Positions 35,530 through 45,457 of a DNA stretch of 64,000 nt are shown piece after piece (position 1 is the stretch's first letter; each line of letters opens with the position of its first letter). The stretch covers positions 5,873 to 69,872 of the forward strand of contig AQUA01000002.1 of assembly GCA_000372185.1 (NCBI GenBank). Reading direction: 5' to 3'. The notes beneath the pieces were generated by a model, which did no database searches, was not told the DNA's origin, and saw nothing but the letters and a program-made list of their open reading frames with translations. This stretch comes from an actinobacterium SCGC AAA278-O22 (GTDB lineage: Bacteria; Actinomycetota; Actinomycetes; Nanopelagicales; Nanopelagicaceae). Position numbers and translations under genes: made by a program.

Positions 35530-36440
35530 TTTTGACCAAAAATACAGGCAACGGGACCGCTGCAATATCAACTCGAGAAGTAATGCAACGTGCACAAAGC
35601 GGAGGTTGGGCAGTTGGTGGGTACAACATGCACAATCCTGAAACCACCCAGGCGCTCCTAAAGGCTGCAGAAAAAACTCAATCCCCAATATTTATGCAGA
35701 TTGGACGAGCAATCATTCCGCATATGGGATTAAAAGCTGCCTTCGAAATGACAAAGCGAATTACAGACGAATCTGATGCGCCATTCATCATTCATCTCGA
35801 TCATGGCTCCGAGGAAGAAGTCATCGAAGCAATCAATCTTGGATTTAAATCCATCATGTTTGATGGTGCTCATTATCCATTTGAGGAGAACATTAAAGTC
35901 ACACGTGAAATAGTTAAGCGGTGCCACGATAACGATGTCTATGTTGAAGCAGAGTTAGGTCGCATTCCAGATGTCGGGCAAAAAGTTAATTGGAAAGACT
36001 TCTACACGGATGTACACGAAGCAGAGCGTTATGCAAACGAGACGGGAATCGATTCACTAGCAATATCTTGCGGAATAGTACATGGCGTAATACCAGATAT
36101 CGCACCGGAGCCTCTTGCTATAGAAGTCGTCAGAAATATTCGAAAAGTGGTCTCAATTCCCCTTGTTATGCATGGCGCATCTGGAGTTCCTGATCACGAA
36201 ATTTCGGAAGTAATCGCTGCGGGAGTCAGCAAGATTAATGCTGATACAGATCTACGATTTGCATTTCGCAAAGGAATCGAAGAAGTTTGGGCTAAGGGAG
36301 ATGCACAGCTCGAGGTAGCAATGTCTCTGGGTCGCGAATATATGGTGAGTGCAACTGCTCAGAAGATGGAGTTATTTGGCTCTGCAGGCAAAGCAACCGT
36401 ATTTGAGAAATTTTCTATCGATAGCAGCCGCAAATGGTGA
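35526..36440 (+). CDS. Class II ketose-bisphosphate aldolase (Fba/GatY-like)
   Basis: A 304-residue zinc aldolase. Zinc histidines appear in IIHLDHGSEEE, SCGIVHGV and LVMHGASGVPDHE; EAELGRIPDVG and KINADTDLR complete the active site. It would split a ketose (bis)phosphate into dihydroxyacetone phosphate or a related ketone and an aldehyde. The GTG start overlaps the kinase stop (GTGA). Its own stop region overlaps the E2-core gene by seven bases. Confidence 0.87.
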   Translation: MILTKNTGNGTAAISTREVMQRAQSGGWAVGGYNMHNPETTQALLKAAEKTQSPIFMQIGRAIIPHMGLKAAFEMTKRITDESDAPFIIHLDHGSEEEVIEAINLGFKSIMFDGAHYPFEENIKVTREIVKRCHDNDVYVEAELGRIPDVGQKVNWKDFYTDVHEAERYANETGIDSLAISCGIVHGVIPDIAPEPLAIEVVRNIRKVVSIPLVMHGASGVPDHEISEVIAAGVSKINADTDLRFAFRKGIEEVWAKGDAQLEVAMSLGREYMVSATAQKMELFGSAGKATVFEKFSIDSSRKW

Positions 36441-37114
36441 ATGAAGCTAGTTCAGTACTAACTTCTGGAACGGCGCTGCCGCTTAAGGGAATTAGAAAAG
36501 TTGCGGCAAGGCGCATGATTCAAGCCTGGCAAGCTCCAGTCTTCCACCTCTCTACTGATGTGAGAATGGAATCTGCGTTAGCACGAGCCAAAGCACAGGC
36601 AGGAACGACAGTCACAGATGTATTAATTTCCGCTGTTTCAGATTCGTTGAAGTCGAACCCGGCTCTTAATGCACACTACGCGGATGAGATTGTTACAACA
36701 TTTTCTGAAATAAATATCGGTATTGCAGTTGCAACGACTGCCGGATTATTAGTCCCGGTTGTACATGGTGTTGAAACAGATGATTTATCAGCTATTGCGA
36801 AAAAGCGCAAAGATGCTGTAACAAAGGCACGCGACGGCAAACTATCCATGCCTGACATTGAGGGTGCGACTTTTACGGTTTCAAATTTAGGGATGTTGGG
36901 AATTAACAATTTCGATGCAATAGTAAATCCACCTCAAGTGGCTATTCTCGCTATCGGTTCAACTCGCGAACTTCCGGTTGTATCAGACTCCAAGATTGTT
37001 ATAAGAAAAATCGCTAATTTAACACTTACATGTGATCACAGAGCTATTGATGGTGCAACTGGAGCTAATTTCCTCGCAAATTTACGCTCCATTATCGAAA
37101 GTGAAAAAGAATGA
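36434..37114 (+). CDS. Free-standing E2 acyltransferase catalytic domain (C-terminal part of a split E2)
   Basis: A 226-residue protein equal to just the catalytic domain of dihydrolipoamide acyltransferases. It begins near PLKGIRKVAARRMIQAW, as E2 cores do, contains NIGIAVATTAGLLVPVV and FTVSNLGMLGINNF, and ends with the active site DHRAIDGATG. It has neither a lipoyl domain nor the roughly 35-residue subunit-binding domain. It would transfer the acyl group from the free lipoyl protein at 32151 to CoA. No E3 is encoded nearby; the cell's housekeeping lipoamide dehydrogenase would be needed. Confidence 0.9.
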   Translation: MVNEASSVLTSGTALPLKGIRKVAARRMIQAWQAPVFHLSTDVRMESALARAKAQAGTTVTDVLISAVSDSLKSNPALNAHYADEIVTTFSEINIGIAVATTAGLLVPVVHGVETDDLSAIAKKRKDAVTKARDGKLSMPDIEGATFTVSNLGMLGINNFDAIVNPPQVAILAIGSTRELPVVSDSKIVIRKIANLTLTCDHRAIDGATGANFLANLRSIIESEKE

Positions 37115-37872
37115 ATATCTCAAAAATTCTCTCACCTTATGGTCAAATGAAACTTATCGATGGTCCTAATTTTCTAGAGCCTGAAATCGATATTTCAATT
37201 GCTCCTCGTCTCCTTAAGTACTCCATAGAAAAATCATCGGGCACGCTCGCACGTATCTATCGTCCACAGCGAACTGTTGCGTTGACAAGTCGCGATCGAT
37301 CAACACCTGGATATGAAAATGCGATGACTCAAGCTGAAAAATTGGGTTTCCAAGCCGTGATGAGATCACCTGGCGGGCGTGCAGTTGCATATCACGAAGA
37401 ATCGGTAGTTATTGATCTACTTTCTCATGATCCAGACCCTCATCGCTATATGGATGAGCGATTTAAGGCTATAGGAAAAGTATTTGTAGAAACTTTTGAA
37501 AGACTTGGAATTGATTCTCGTATTGGCGAAGTTCCTCGTGAATTTTGTCCGGGAAAGCATTCTGTCGTTAGTGGAAATGTGAAATTAGTCGGTACGGCAC
37601 AACGAGTAATGCCCGGTGGGTGGCTTGTTGGAGCGTCAATTATTGTCAGAAACGCTGCCCCAGTGCGTGAAGTGTTGAGCAATGTATATCGTGCACTCGA
37701 GTTGGACATGAATCCTGACACTGTCGCAGCACTTAACGAGTTTGATTCCTCAATCTCAGTTGACGACGTCTTAATTGCGCTCAACTCAACGCTCAGAGAT
37801 CACTTTGAAGTGCTGGAAGTAGATCTTTCGATTAATGAACTTACAGAAAATCGAGAATCGGTTTTAGTCTAA
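37111..37872 (+). CDS. Lipoate-protein ligase A-family protein
   Basis: A 253-residue ligase/transferase of the BPL/LPL family. Lipoate-binding loop: RSPGGRAVAYHEES; catalytic lysine in NVKLVGTAQRV; CPGKHSVVSG lies between. It would attach lipoate or octanoate to the free lipoyl protein of the same operon, which explains its presence between metabolic genes. It overlaps the E2-core gene by four bases. The presence of a dedicated ligase is unusual for a sugar operon. Confidence 0.83.
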   Translation: MNISKILSPYGQMKLIDGPNFLEPEIDISIAPRLLKYSIEKSSGTLARIYRPQRTVALTSRDRSTPGYENAMTQAEKLGFQAVMRSPGGRAVAYHEESVVIDLLSHDPDPHRYMDERFKAIGKVFVETFERLGIDSRIGEVPREFCPGKHSVVSGNVKLVGTAQRVMPGGWLVGASIIVRNAAPVREVLSNVYRALELDMNPDTVAALNEFDSSISVDDVLIALNSTLRDHFEVLEVDLSINELTENRESVLV

Positions 37873-39287
37873 TGGGTGCCCTAGAACGCGCTCAGGAGTT
37901 AATCAAACAGGCCGATCCCCAGCGAACACTTCCACTCTGCGAGATTAAGCAGATTGAAATTGGAAGTGACACCCTCTTTAAAATTTGTGAAGTAGTTGAA
38001 AAATTTCTTCCATTTAATTCCACAGTAGCTGTAATAGTTGACAAAACTTTAATTCTACGGCAGCAACTTGACGTTAAAAGAACAGTTCGAGAACTGCTTG
38101 CAACAAATTTCTCGGTGAGAAGTGTCGAACTAAACGACGGACATACTGAATTACATGCCTCGGAAGAAATTATTGCTAAATCTGTTTCACTCAGTAGTGG
38201 TGTAGATGGCATTGTGACCATTGGCGGTGGAACCATCACAGATATAGGGAAGATGACATCTGTGGCATTAGGGCAAATCCCACATATTGCTGTTCAAACA
38301 GCTGCATCAGTTGATGGCTTCACAGATAATGTATCTGTAATCCTGATTAAAGGTGTGAAAAGAACAGTTCCTTCTCGTTGGCCCGAAGCACTTGTGGCAG
38401 ATACAACCTTGATTGCGGAGGCGCCTACAATCATGAATCGTGCTGGTTACGGTGAAATTAACTCAATGTTCACAGCACCAGCAGATTGGCGCCTTGCAGC
38501 GCTATTAGGATTTGAAAAGAAGTTTCATTGGGGGCCGATTGAACTTCTCAAAGGAGTTGGCGAAGGCATTGAAGAATGGGCACCCGGACTTCGTAATTCA
38601 GAGATAGGTTCTACTGAGAAGTTGGTCAATGCACTAGCAGTACGTGGAATCGTTACTGGAGTTGCTGACACCACTGCCTGCCTTTCAGGGATTGAGCATT
38701 TGATCTCCCACATGCTTGATATGCATCAATCGGCAACCCACGGTCCTATTGGCCAACATGGAGCACAGGTCGGTGTCGGCTCGGTAATTGCAGCGTCTGT
38801 GTGGGATTTGATTTTTATCAAGCTCTCAGGAGATCGGATCTCAATTAATCATTTTCCAGATCAAGCTTTTTTTAAGAGTCGAGTTTTCTCTGCTTTTCAT
38901 AATTTAGATAACTCAGATGAACTTGGCAAAGAATGCTGGAAAGATTACGAAAAGAAAGTTCTTTTCTGGAATGAAAACTTTGAAGTCATTCAAAACTTCT
39001 TACAAAATTGGAATGCTCATTCAATTGAATTGAAGAAACTGATTAAATCTCCTGAAGAAATCGTTCAAGGCCTTCTGTCTTCTGGGTCCCCTATAACTTT
39101 TGGAGATCTTGAACCAGAAATAGGTGACCCAATTGCTCGTTGGGCTGTCGCGAATTGTCATCTCATGCGGAATCGATTTGTTGGTATCGATTTATTGGAA
39201 TTTCTAGGTTTCTGGACTGAATCTGAAGTTAATTGGGTCTTCAATCGTGCAGCCCAAGCAATTAAAAAAGTAGGCGCACCAGCATGA
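37872..39287 (+). CDS. Glycerol-1-phosphate-dehydrogenase-like (AraM/EgsA-type) oxidoreductase
   Basis: A 471-residue member of the iron-containing alcohol dehydrogenase superfamily. The NAD motif is VTIGGGTITDIGKM, the substrate region is QTAASVDGFTDNVSV, and metal histidines appear in GIEHLISHMLDMHQ and GPIGQHGAQVGVG. AraM-type enzymes interconvert dihydroxyacetone phosphate and glycerol-1-phosphate; here the substrate may be another polyol or ketose phosphate. It is somewhat longer than typical AraM proteins. It abuts the ligase gene (1-bp overlap) and overlaps the second FGGY kinase. Confidence 0.78.
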   Translation: MGALERAQELIKQADPQRTLPLCEIKQIEIGSDTLFKICEVVEKFLPFNSTVAVIVDKTLILRQQLDVKRTVRELLATNFSVRSVELNDGHTELHASEEIIAKSVSLSSGVDGIVTIGGGTITDIGKMTSVALGQIPHIAVQTAASVDGFTDNVSVILIKGVKRTVPSRWPEALVADTTLIAEAPTIMNRAGYGEINSMFTAPADWRLAALLGFEKKFHWGPIELLKGVGEGIEEWAPGLRNSEIGSTEKLVNALAVRGIVTGVADTTACLSGIEHLISHMLDMHQSATHGPIGQHGAQVGVGSVIAASVWDLIFIKLSGDRISINHFPDQAFFKSRVFSAFHNLDNSDELGKECWKDYEKKVLFWNENFEVIQNFLQNWNAHSIELKKLIKSPEEIVQGLLSSGSPITFGDLEPEIGDPIARWAVANCHLMRNRFVGIDLLEFLGFWTESEVNWVFNRAAQAIKKVGAPA

Positions 39288-40798
39288 CTAGAGATTTGGT
39301 GATTGGTGTTGATGCATCCACGACCGCTGCCAAGGCTGTCATCTGGAATTCAGAAGGACTTCCACTTTCACAGGCAAAGTCAACTTATCCATTGAGCACA
39401 CCACAACCCGGCTGGGGTGAGCAAAATGCCGAGGATTGGTGGGATGCGACCGCAAATTCAGTACGTCGTGCAGTGCAAACAGTGGACACATCTCGCATTG
39501 CGGCTATTTCAATCACACATCAACGCGAAACGTTTGTCTGTGTGGACAAGGAAAATAATCCACTGAGACCCGCAATGTTGTGGCTAGATTCCAGAGCTGT
39601 CTCCGAAGTTGAGGAGTTTGGCTCTGATCGTGTTCACGCAATTACCGGCAAGCCAGTGAACTTAACCCCTGCGTGGTACAAACTACTCTGGTTGCAAAAA
39701 AATGAACCTGAAACTCTTGAACGAACCTTTCGTGTTACTGATGTCCAGGGCTTTATTGTTAATCGACTTACTGGCGAATGGGTTACTTCCTATGGATCAG
39801 CAGATCCACTCGGTGTCATTGATATGAAAACTTTCGACTACAGCGATGAACTTTTGGATCTTGCTCAGCTCTCTAGAAAACAATTTCCTCGTCTTGCTGC
39901 ACCTGGTGAAATTATCGGAACCGTCTCAGCTCATGTAGCTGAAGAGCTTGGGTTACCAAAAGACTTACCTGTGGTGGCTGGAGTCGGGGATGGCCAGAGT
40001 GCCCAGCTTGGAACAGGTGGAATTTTTCCTGGCACTTATTATCTCAATCTTGGGAGTGGGGTTGTATCGGGAACGATTTCAGATAAGTATGCATTTGATA
40101 AAGCATTCCGTGTATTGGCAGCCGGGATTCCGCATAAATACACATTTGAAACTTTTATTGGTGGCGGAACATTTAATTTGCAGTGGTTTATTGAGAAATT
40201 TGCAGGTGTAGATACTAAAGCACTGGGCCTTGAACTTTCTCCGGAACAAGTCTTAGAGACTGCTGCTGCACAGTTGAAACCCGGAGCAGAAGGATTGATG
40301 GCGCTTCCCTACTGGACAGGTGCATTGACCCCCTTCTGGGATCATCATGCACGAGGCGCTTTGATTGGTTTTACTGGACGACATGGAAAATCACATGTGT
40401 ATCGCGCGATGCTGGAAGGAATTGCATTTGAACAGCGATTCTTGACGGAAGGAGCAGAAAAGGCAACAAGCACAAAAGCGTCGGAAATTATCGCCCTTGG
40501 TGGAGGTTCTCGCAGCAAGGTCTGGTGCCAGATAATTGCTGATGTAATGCAACGTCCAGTGAAAGTTGTTCGTGAATCCGAATCAACATGCCTAGGAACC
40601 GGAATCCTTGCATCAGCTGCAGTTGGAATTCATAAAGATATCGAATACGCGGCAAGAGCCATGAGTGGAGTTTCATCGGTATTTGAGCCAGATTCCAAAA
40701 ATATTAGCGTGTATCAAGAACTTTATGACGCATATCGGATGATTTATCCGGCGTTGCGCAACATATTCCCTGTTGTGAGCAAAGCGCTGGCAGAATGA
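39284..40798 (+). CDS. FGGY-family carbohydrate kinase (xylulokinase-like)
   Basis: A 504-residue kinase distinct from the one at 34039: GVDASTTAAKAVIWN at the N-terminus, ITHQRETFVCVDKENN, NLGSGVVSGTI, LPYWTGALTPFWDHHARGAL and a C-terminal IIALGGGSRSKVWCQIIADV. Its features are nearer to xylulokinase/ribulokinase relatives. Two kinases in one operon imply either two substrates or successive phosphorylation of two intermediates. Confidence 0.87.
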   Translation: MTRDLVIGVDASTTAAKAVIWNSEGLPLSQAKSTYPLSTPQPGWGEQNAEDWWDATANSVRRAVQTVDTSRIAAISITHQRETFVCVDKENNPLRPAMLWLDSRAVSEVEEFGSDRVHAITGKPVNLTPAWYKLLWLQKNEPETLERTFRVTDVQGFIVNRLTGEWVTSYGSADPLGVIDMKTFDYSDELLDLAQLSRKQFPRLAAPGEIIGTVSAHVAEELGLPKDLPVVAGVGDGQSAQLGTGGIFPGTYYLNLGSGVVSGTISDKYAFDKAFRVLAAGIPHKYTFETFIGGGTFNLQWFIEKFAGVDTKALGLELSPEQVLETAAAQLKPGAEGLMALPYWTGALTPFWDHHARGALIGFTGRHGKSHVYRAMLEGIAFEQRFLTEGAEKATSTKASEIIALGGGSRSKVWCQIIADVMQRPVKVVRESESTCLGTGILASAAVGIHKDIEYAARAMSGVSSVFEPDSKNISVYQELYDAYRMIYPALRNIFPVVSKALAE

Positions 40799-41592
40799 TG
40801 AATACCGTAAGAGATTACGAAGGCTACATTTTTGATCTAGACGGCACTATTTATTTAGAAGAAAATTTGTTGCCTGGAGCAAAAGAGCTGATTGCGAATC
40901 TAAGAGCGAAAAATCGAAAAGTTATTTTCTTAAGTAATAATCCAACCAAAGACCCCCAAATGTATGCCGATAAGCTAACTCGCCTAGGAATCCCAACGAG
41001 TCCATCAGATGTCATCAATACTGTGGTGGCAATGGTTTTGTGGCTAAAAGAAAATGCCGTGGGAAAGAAAATATATGCGATTGCAGAAGCCCCTCTCATT
41101 AATGCAATAAAAGCGGCTGGATTTGAATATACAGAAAATCCTGAAGAGATAGATATTGTAATTGCGTCGTATGACAGAGATTTTCACTGGAAAAAATTTC
41201 AAATCGCCTTTGATGCATTGTGGTTTTATAAGCGAGCTCGTTTAGTTGCAACCAACCCAGATCAATTTTGTCCATTGCCGGGAGGAAGGGGCGAAGTTGA
41301 TGCAGGTCCTGTCATTGCTGCACTTGAGTCATGCACCGGAGTCAAATGTGAAGCAAATGTAGGTAAACCTAATAAATTAATGGCTGAATTAGTTTTTAAA
41401 TTAACAAATTTAAAAGCAGATCAATGCATCATCATTGGAGACAGGCTCTATACAGATATTGCAATGGGACATGCATCTGGAATGGATTCTGCACTCGTGT
41501 TTACTGGTGAAACTACTCGTGAGATGTTGGCAGAAGCCAAAGACAATTTTCACCCTACCTACGCGCTGCAAAACGTAGGTGAAATTCTTTAA
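40795..41592 (+). CDS. HAD-IIA-family phosphatase (NagD/glycerol-phosphate phosphatase-like)
   Basis: A 265-residue HAD hydrolase with motif I DLDGTIYLEE, motif II FLSNNPTKDP, KPNKLMAELV (motif III lysine) and motif IV IIGDRLYTDIAMGHASG. Relatives dephosphorylate glycerol phosphates, phosphoglycolate or nucleotides. It is the last gene of the operon and overlaps the second kinase gene; it may clear a dead-end phosphorylated intermediate. Confidence 0.85.
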   Translation: MMNTVRDYEGYIFDLDGTIYLEENLLPGAKELIANLRAKNRKVIFLSNNPTKDPQMYADKLTRLGIPTSPSDVINTVVAMVLWLKENAVGKKIYAIAEAPLINAIKAAGFEYTENPEEIDIVIASYDRDFHWKKFQIAFDALWFYKRARLVATNPDQFCPLPGGRGEVDAGPVIAALESCTGVKCEANVGKPNKLMAELVFKLTNLKADQCIIIGDRLYTDIAMGHASGMDSALVFTGETTREMLAEAKDNFHPTYALQNVGEIL

Positions 41593-41602
41593 AGTAAAGA
41601 GG

Positions 41603-41608
41603 TAAACT
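41603..41608 (+). promoter_or_regulatory. -10 box of leaderless fprA
   Basis: TAAACT ends six bases before GTG 41615. An ATG at 41610 with AAAGAGG in front looks tempting but is out of frame, so the leaderless GTG best explains the start. Confidence 0.6.
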
Positions 41609-41614
41609 TATGCA

Positions 41615-42889
41615 GTGCCTAAATACAAAGTTGCAATCGTCGGTGCTGGTCCTGCCGGCTACTTTGCAGCACTTGCGTTACAGAATTTACAGAGTGAAGA
41701 ACTCCAATTTTCAATCGACATGATTGAACGCCTCCCAACTCCATGGGGTTTAGTTCGAAGTGGTGTTGCACCTGATCACCCAAAGATCAAGACTGTTTCT
41801 AAAGTATTTGAAAAAGTTGCTAACGAACCAAACTTTAGATTATTCGCCAACGTTGAACTGGGAAGTGATTTAACTATTGAGCAACTCAAAGAGAAGTACG
41901 ACGCCGTTGTCATTGCCACCGGATCTGCATTGGGCAAGAAACTAGGAATTCCTGGAGAAGAGCTTGCGGGCTCTATGTCTGCCGCTACTTTTGTGCCTTG
42001 GTATAACGCACATCCTGATTTCAAAGATGAAAGTATTGATTTAAGTTGCGAGACGGCCGTTGTTATTGGTGCTGGCAATGTGGCGATGGATGTGGCCCGC
42101 ATGTTGGCCCTTGAGCCAAGTGAACTAGACCCCACAGATACTGCAGACTACGCAATCGATGCCTTTAAGAAGAGTGAGGTGCGAACAGTAATAATTAGCG
42201 CACGTCGTGGTCCTGAGCATGCAGCGTTTACTTCTCCTGAACTTCGCGAGCTTCCAAAGCTTGAACATACAAATGTCATTATCGATAAGGCCGATATCCA
42301 AGCAGCGATATTTCGCTCTGGGGATGCCCCCGAAAAAGATGTGAAGAGCAATCTTGACGCGATGCTCTTAATCGCTGAGCACGAAGCAACGAATCACGAA
42401 CGCACGATGAAGTTTCAATTTCTTGCAACCCCAAAAGAGATTAGAGGCAACGGGCGCGTAGAAGAGGTTGTTTTTCAAAAAACAGGAAGTGATGAAACCT
42501 TCAGCGTTAAGTGTGGGTTAGTGATTACTGCTATCGGCTATGAAGCATCATCACTAGAAGGTATTCCGTTTGAAAAGGGCAAAGTTGTTAATGCAGATGG
42601 TCGTGTGAGTGAGTATATCTATGTCGTTGGCTGGGCCAAACGCGGGCCTTCAGGAGTGATTGGTACAAATAAATCAGATGCTGCAGATGTGATGAAGTTA
42701 CTCGTTGAAGATCTTGGAACACCAAAGAATTTAGGCGATATCACTGATGTAATTACACATAACAAAGTTGTAACTCAGATGCACTGGCAAGCGATCAATG
42801 AAGCTGAAGTCGCAGCCGGAGAACCGCTTGGTAAGCCGCGTCGTAAGGCTGTGGCTCGCGAAGAACTCTTGAAATTAGGTAGGCTGTAG
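41615..42889 (+). CDS. fprA: Ferredoxin/adrenodoxin-type NADP reductase
   Basis: A 424-residue flavoprotein that moves electrons between NADPH and ferredoxin. The FAD motif is VAIVGAGPAGYFAALAL, then LPTPWGLVRSGVAPDHP typical of adrenodoxin-reductase-like FprA, the NADP motif VVIGAGNVAMDVARML, and YVVGWAKRGPSGVIGTNK near the C-terminus. The GTG start is supported by the -10 box. It lies 22 bases after the polyol operon but has its own promoter, so it is probably unrelated to it. Confidence 0.93.
   Translation: MPKYKVAIVGAGPAGYFAALALQNLQSEELQFSIDMIERLPTPWGLVRSGVAPDHPKIKTVSKVFEKVANEPNFRLFANVELGSDLTIEQLKEKYDAVVIATGSALGKKLGIPGEELAGSMSAATFVPWYNAHPDFKDESIDLSCETAVVIGAGNVAMDVARMLALEPSELDPTDTADYAIDAFKKSEVRTVIISARRGPEHAAFTSPELRELPKLEHTNVIIDKADIQAAIFRSGDAPEKDVKSNLDAMLLIAEHEATNHERTMKFQFLATPKEIRGNGRVEEVVFQKTGSDETFSVKCGLVITAIGYEASSLEGIPFEKGKVVNADGRVSEYIYVVGWAKRGPSGVIGTNKSDAADVMKLLVEDLGTPKNLGDITDVITHNKVVTQMHWQAINEAEVAAGEPLGKPRRKAVAREELLKLGRL
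42880..42885 (+). promoter_or_regulatory. -10 box of leaderless guaB1
   Basis: TAGGCT, inside the last codons of fprA, ends seven bases before GTG 42893. No ribosome site is present in the three-base gap between the genes. Confidence 0.55.
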
Positions 42890-44329
<1,440 letters not shown>

Positions 44330-44413
44330 GCACTGAACCACGCTGATTCTGGCCAGTTTTTCTCCATCGTTAAAACCCTGTAGTATTCGCATTCGCAATA
44401 CACAATTCAATAA

Positions 44414-44486
44414 GCGTGCGTAGCTCAACGGATAGAGCATCTGACTACGGATCAGAAGGTTAGGGGTTCGAATCCCTTCGCGCGCA
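44414..44486 (+). tRNA. tRNA-Arg(ACG), integration target
   Basis: GCGTGCG pairs with CGCGCGC (one G-U) in the acceptor stem. D-arm GCTC...GAGC, anticodon loop CTACGGA with anticodon ACG, T-loop GGTTCGAATCC, discriminator A. CCA is not encoded. The gene is intact although an integrative element is inserted at its 3' end, because the element restores the 3' half. Confidence 0.96.
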
Positions 44487-44488
44487 CA
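44445..44488 (+). repeat. attL: 44-bp direct repeat within tRNA-Arg 3' half
   Basis: It starts at CTACGGATCAG in the anticodon loop and runs two bases past the discriminator (ends GCGCACA). It is identical to 50121-50164. The flanking bases differ on both sides, which sets the repeat limits. Confidence 0.93.
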
Positions 44489-44519
44489 TAGTGCGTACAC
44501 GGGATATCCATCCCGAAAG

Positions 44520-44531
44520 TGCCAAATGGCA
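44520..44531. promoter_or_regulatory. Palindrome upstream of integrase gene
   Basis: TGCCA-AA-TGGCA is a perfect inverted repeat. A second small hairpin, ACTGAT-GCTTT-ATCAGT, lies just downstream. They occupy the 91-bp gap between attL and the integrase start and could be integrase, excision-factor or repressor sites. Confidence 0.4.
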
Positions 44532-44579
44532 TAACTGACTGATGCTTTATCAGTAGGTCCTCCAACGGGGGGAAACGTA

Positions 44580-45335
44580 ATGCTTGTAAATGACTGGGTA
44601 AAAATCCTTTGGAGCGTCTTAAACGTTCGCCCTAAGACTCTTCAAAACTATAAACATCAATACGGTAAGTATTTAGAACCCGTAATGGGCTCTGTGGAAC
44701 TCAATGAAGTAGCGCCTGTAGAAATTCAAAGGTGTTTGCTTTCTCTACCTCCGCAGACCTCCAGGCACTGTTTGATGCTGGTTAAAACTATTTATCGCGA
44801 GGCAGCCCTATACGGGCACACATCTGCAAACCCAACTCTTGGTTTGAAAACTCCAGCAATCCAATTGTCGGAAAAGAAGTTTCTTACTTGGGAAGAAGTG
44901 GATTCCCGTTCTTGGGGGCGCTACGACGAGCAAATAAGATTTCTGGCACTTCACGGGCTACGTTGGAGTGAGGCTGCTGTAATCACAGAACACGACATCA
45001 GGGACGGCTTTGTCTTTATTTCGAAGTCGGTCTACGGTCCTTGTAAATCAAGGAGTAGTGTCAGAAAAGTTCCTTACCTAGGGCACTTTCAGCCATTGCC
45101 TGCCACCTATAAGCCAATGCAAAAATGTGCGAACTTACACGGGGTAACAGTGCACAGTTTTAGGCGGACATACGCCTATCTCCTGAAGACTCAGGGTGTA
45201 CACGTGACGACTGCTCAGAAGTTACTTGGTCACTCTGATCCGATGATGACACTAAAGGTCTACACATCAGTCCTAGACGATGAAATAGATTTAGCAGGGG
45301 AGCGACTATCTGCCCACATAAATCCCATAAAATAA
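44580..45335 (+). CDS. int: Tyrosine recombinase/integrase of the island
   Basis: A 251-residue integrase with a core-binding domain (about residues 1-95, RPKTLQNYKHQYGKYL) and a catalytic domain. Catalytic residues are visible: Arg in HGLRWSEA, His-x-x-Arg in HSFRRTYA, His in LLGHSDPMM and the nucleophile Tyr in LKVYTSVLDDE. It is shorter than phage integrases, which often carry an N-terminal arm-binding domain; that domain seems reduced or absent. GGGGGGA lies seven bases before ATG 44580. It should catalyse insertion into and excision from tRNA-Arg. Confidence 0.92.
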   Translation: MLVNDWVKILWSVLNVRPKTLQNYKHQYGKYLEPVMGSVELNEVAPVEIQRCLLSLPPQTSRHCLMLVKTIYREAALYGHTSANPTLGLKTPAIQLSEKKFLTWEEVDSRSWGRYDEQIRFLALHGLRWSEAAVITEHDIRDGFVFISKSVYGPCKSRSSVRKVPYLGHFQPLPATYKPMQKCANLHGVTVHSFRRTYAYLLKTQGVHVTTAQKLLGHSDPMMTLKVYTSVLDDEIDLAGERLSAHINPIK

Positions 45336-45356
45336 TTGAGACACGCCGAATGCATT

Positions 45357-45371
45357 AAACGGGACCCGTTT
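45357..45371. promoter_or_regulatory. 15-bp palindrome after integrase gene
   Basis: AAACGGG-A-CCCGTTT is perfect with a single central base, too tight for a hairpin loop and therefore more likely a dimer-protein operator than a terminator. Confidence 0.4.
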
Positions 45372-45457
45372 TGCAGGGTTCAGAAAGTGTGTTTATGGTT
45401 TCCTATGCATACCCAAAAAGTATGGACCGTTTAGATAAGCGGTTAAACCTGCGTTAG

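Noticed and set aside
41610-41700. ATG 41610 with good ribosome site as fprA start
   Set aside because: It is out of frame and its reading frame closes within about 30 codons.
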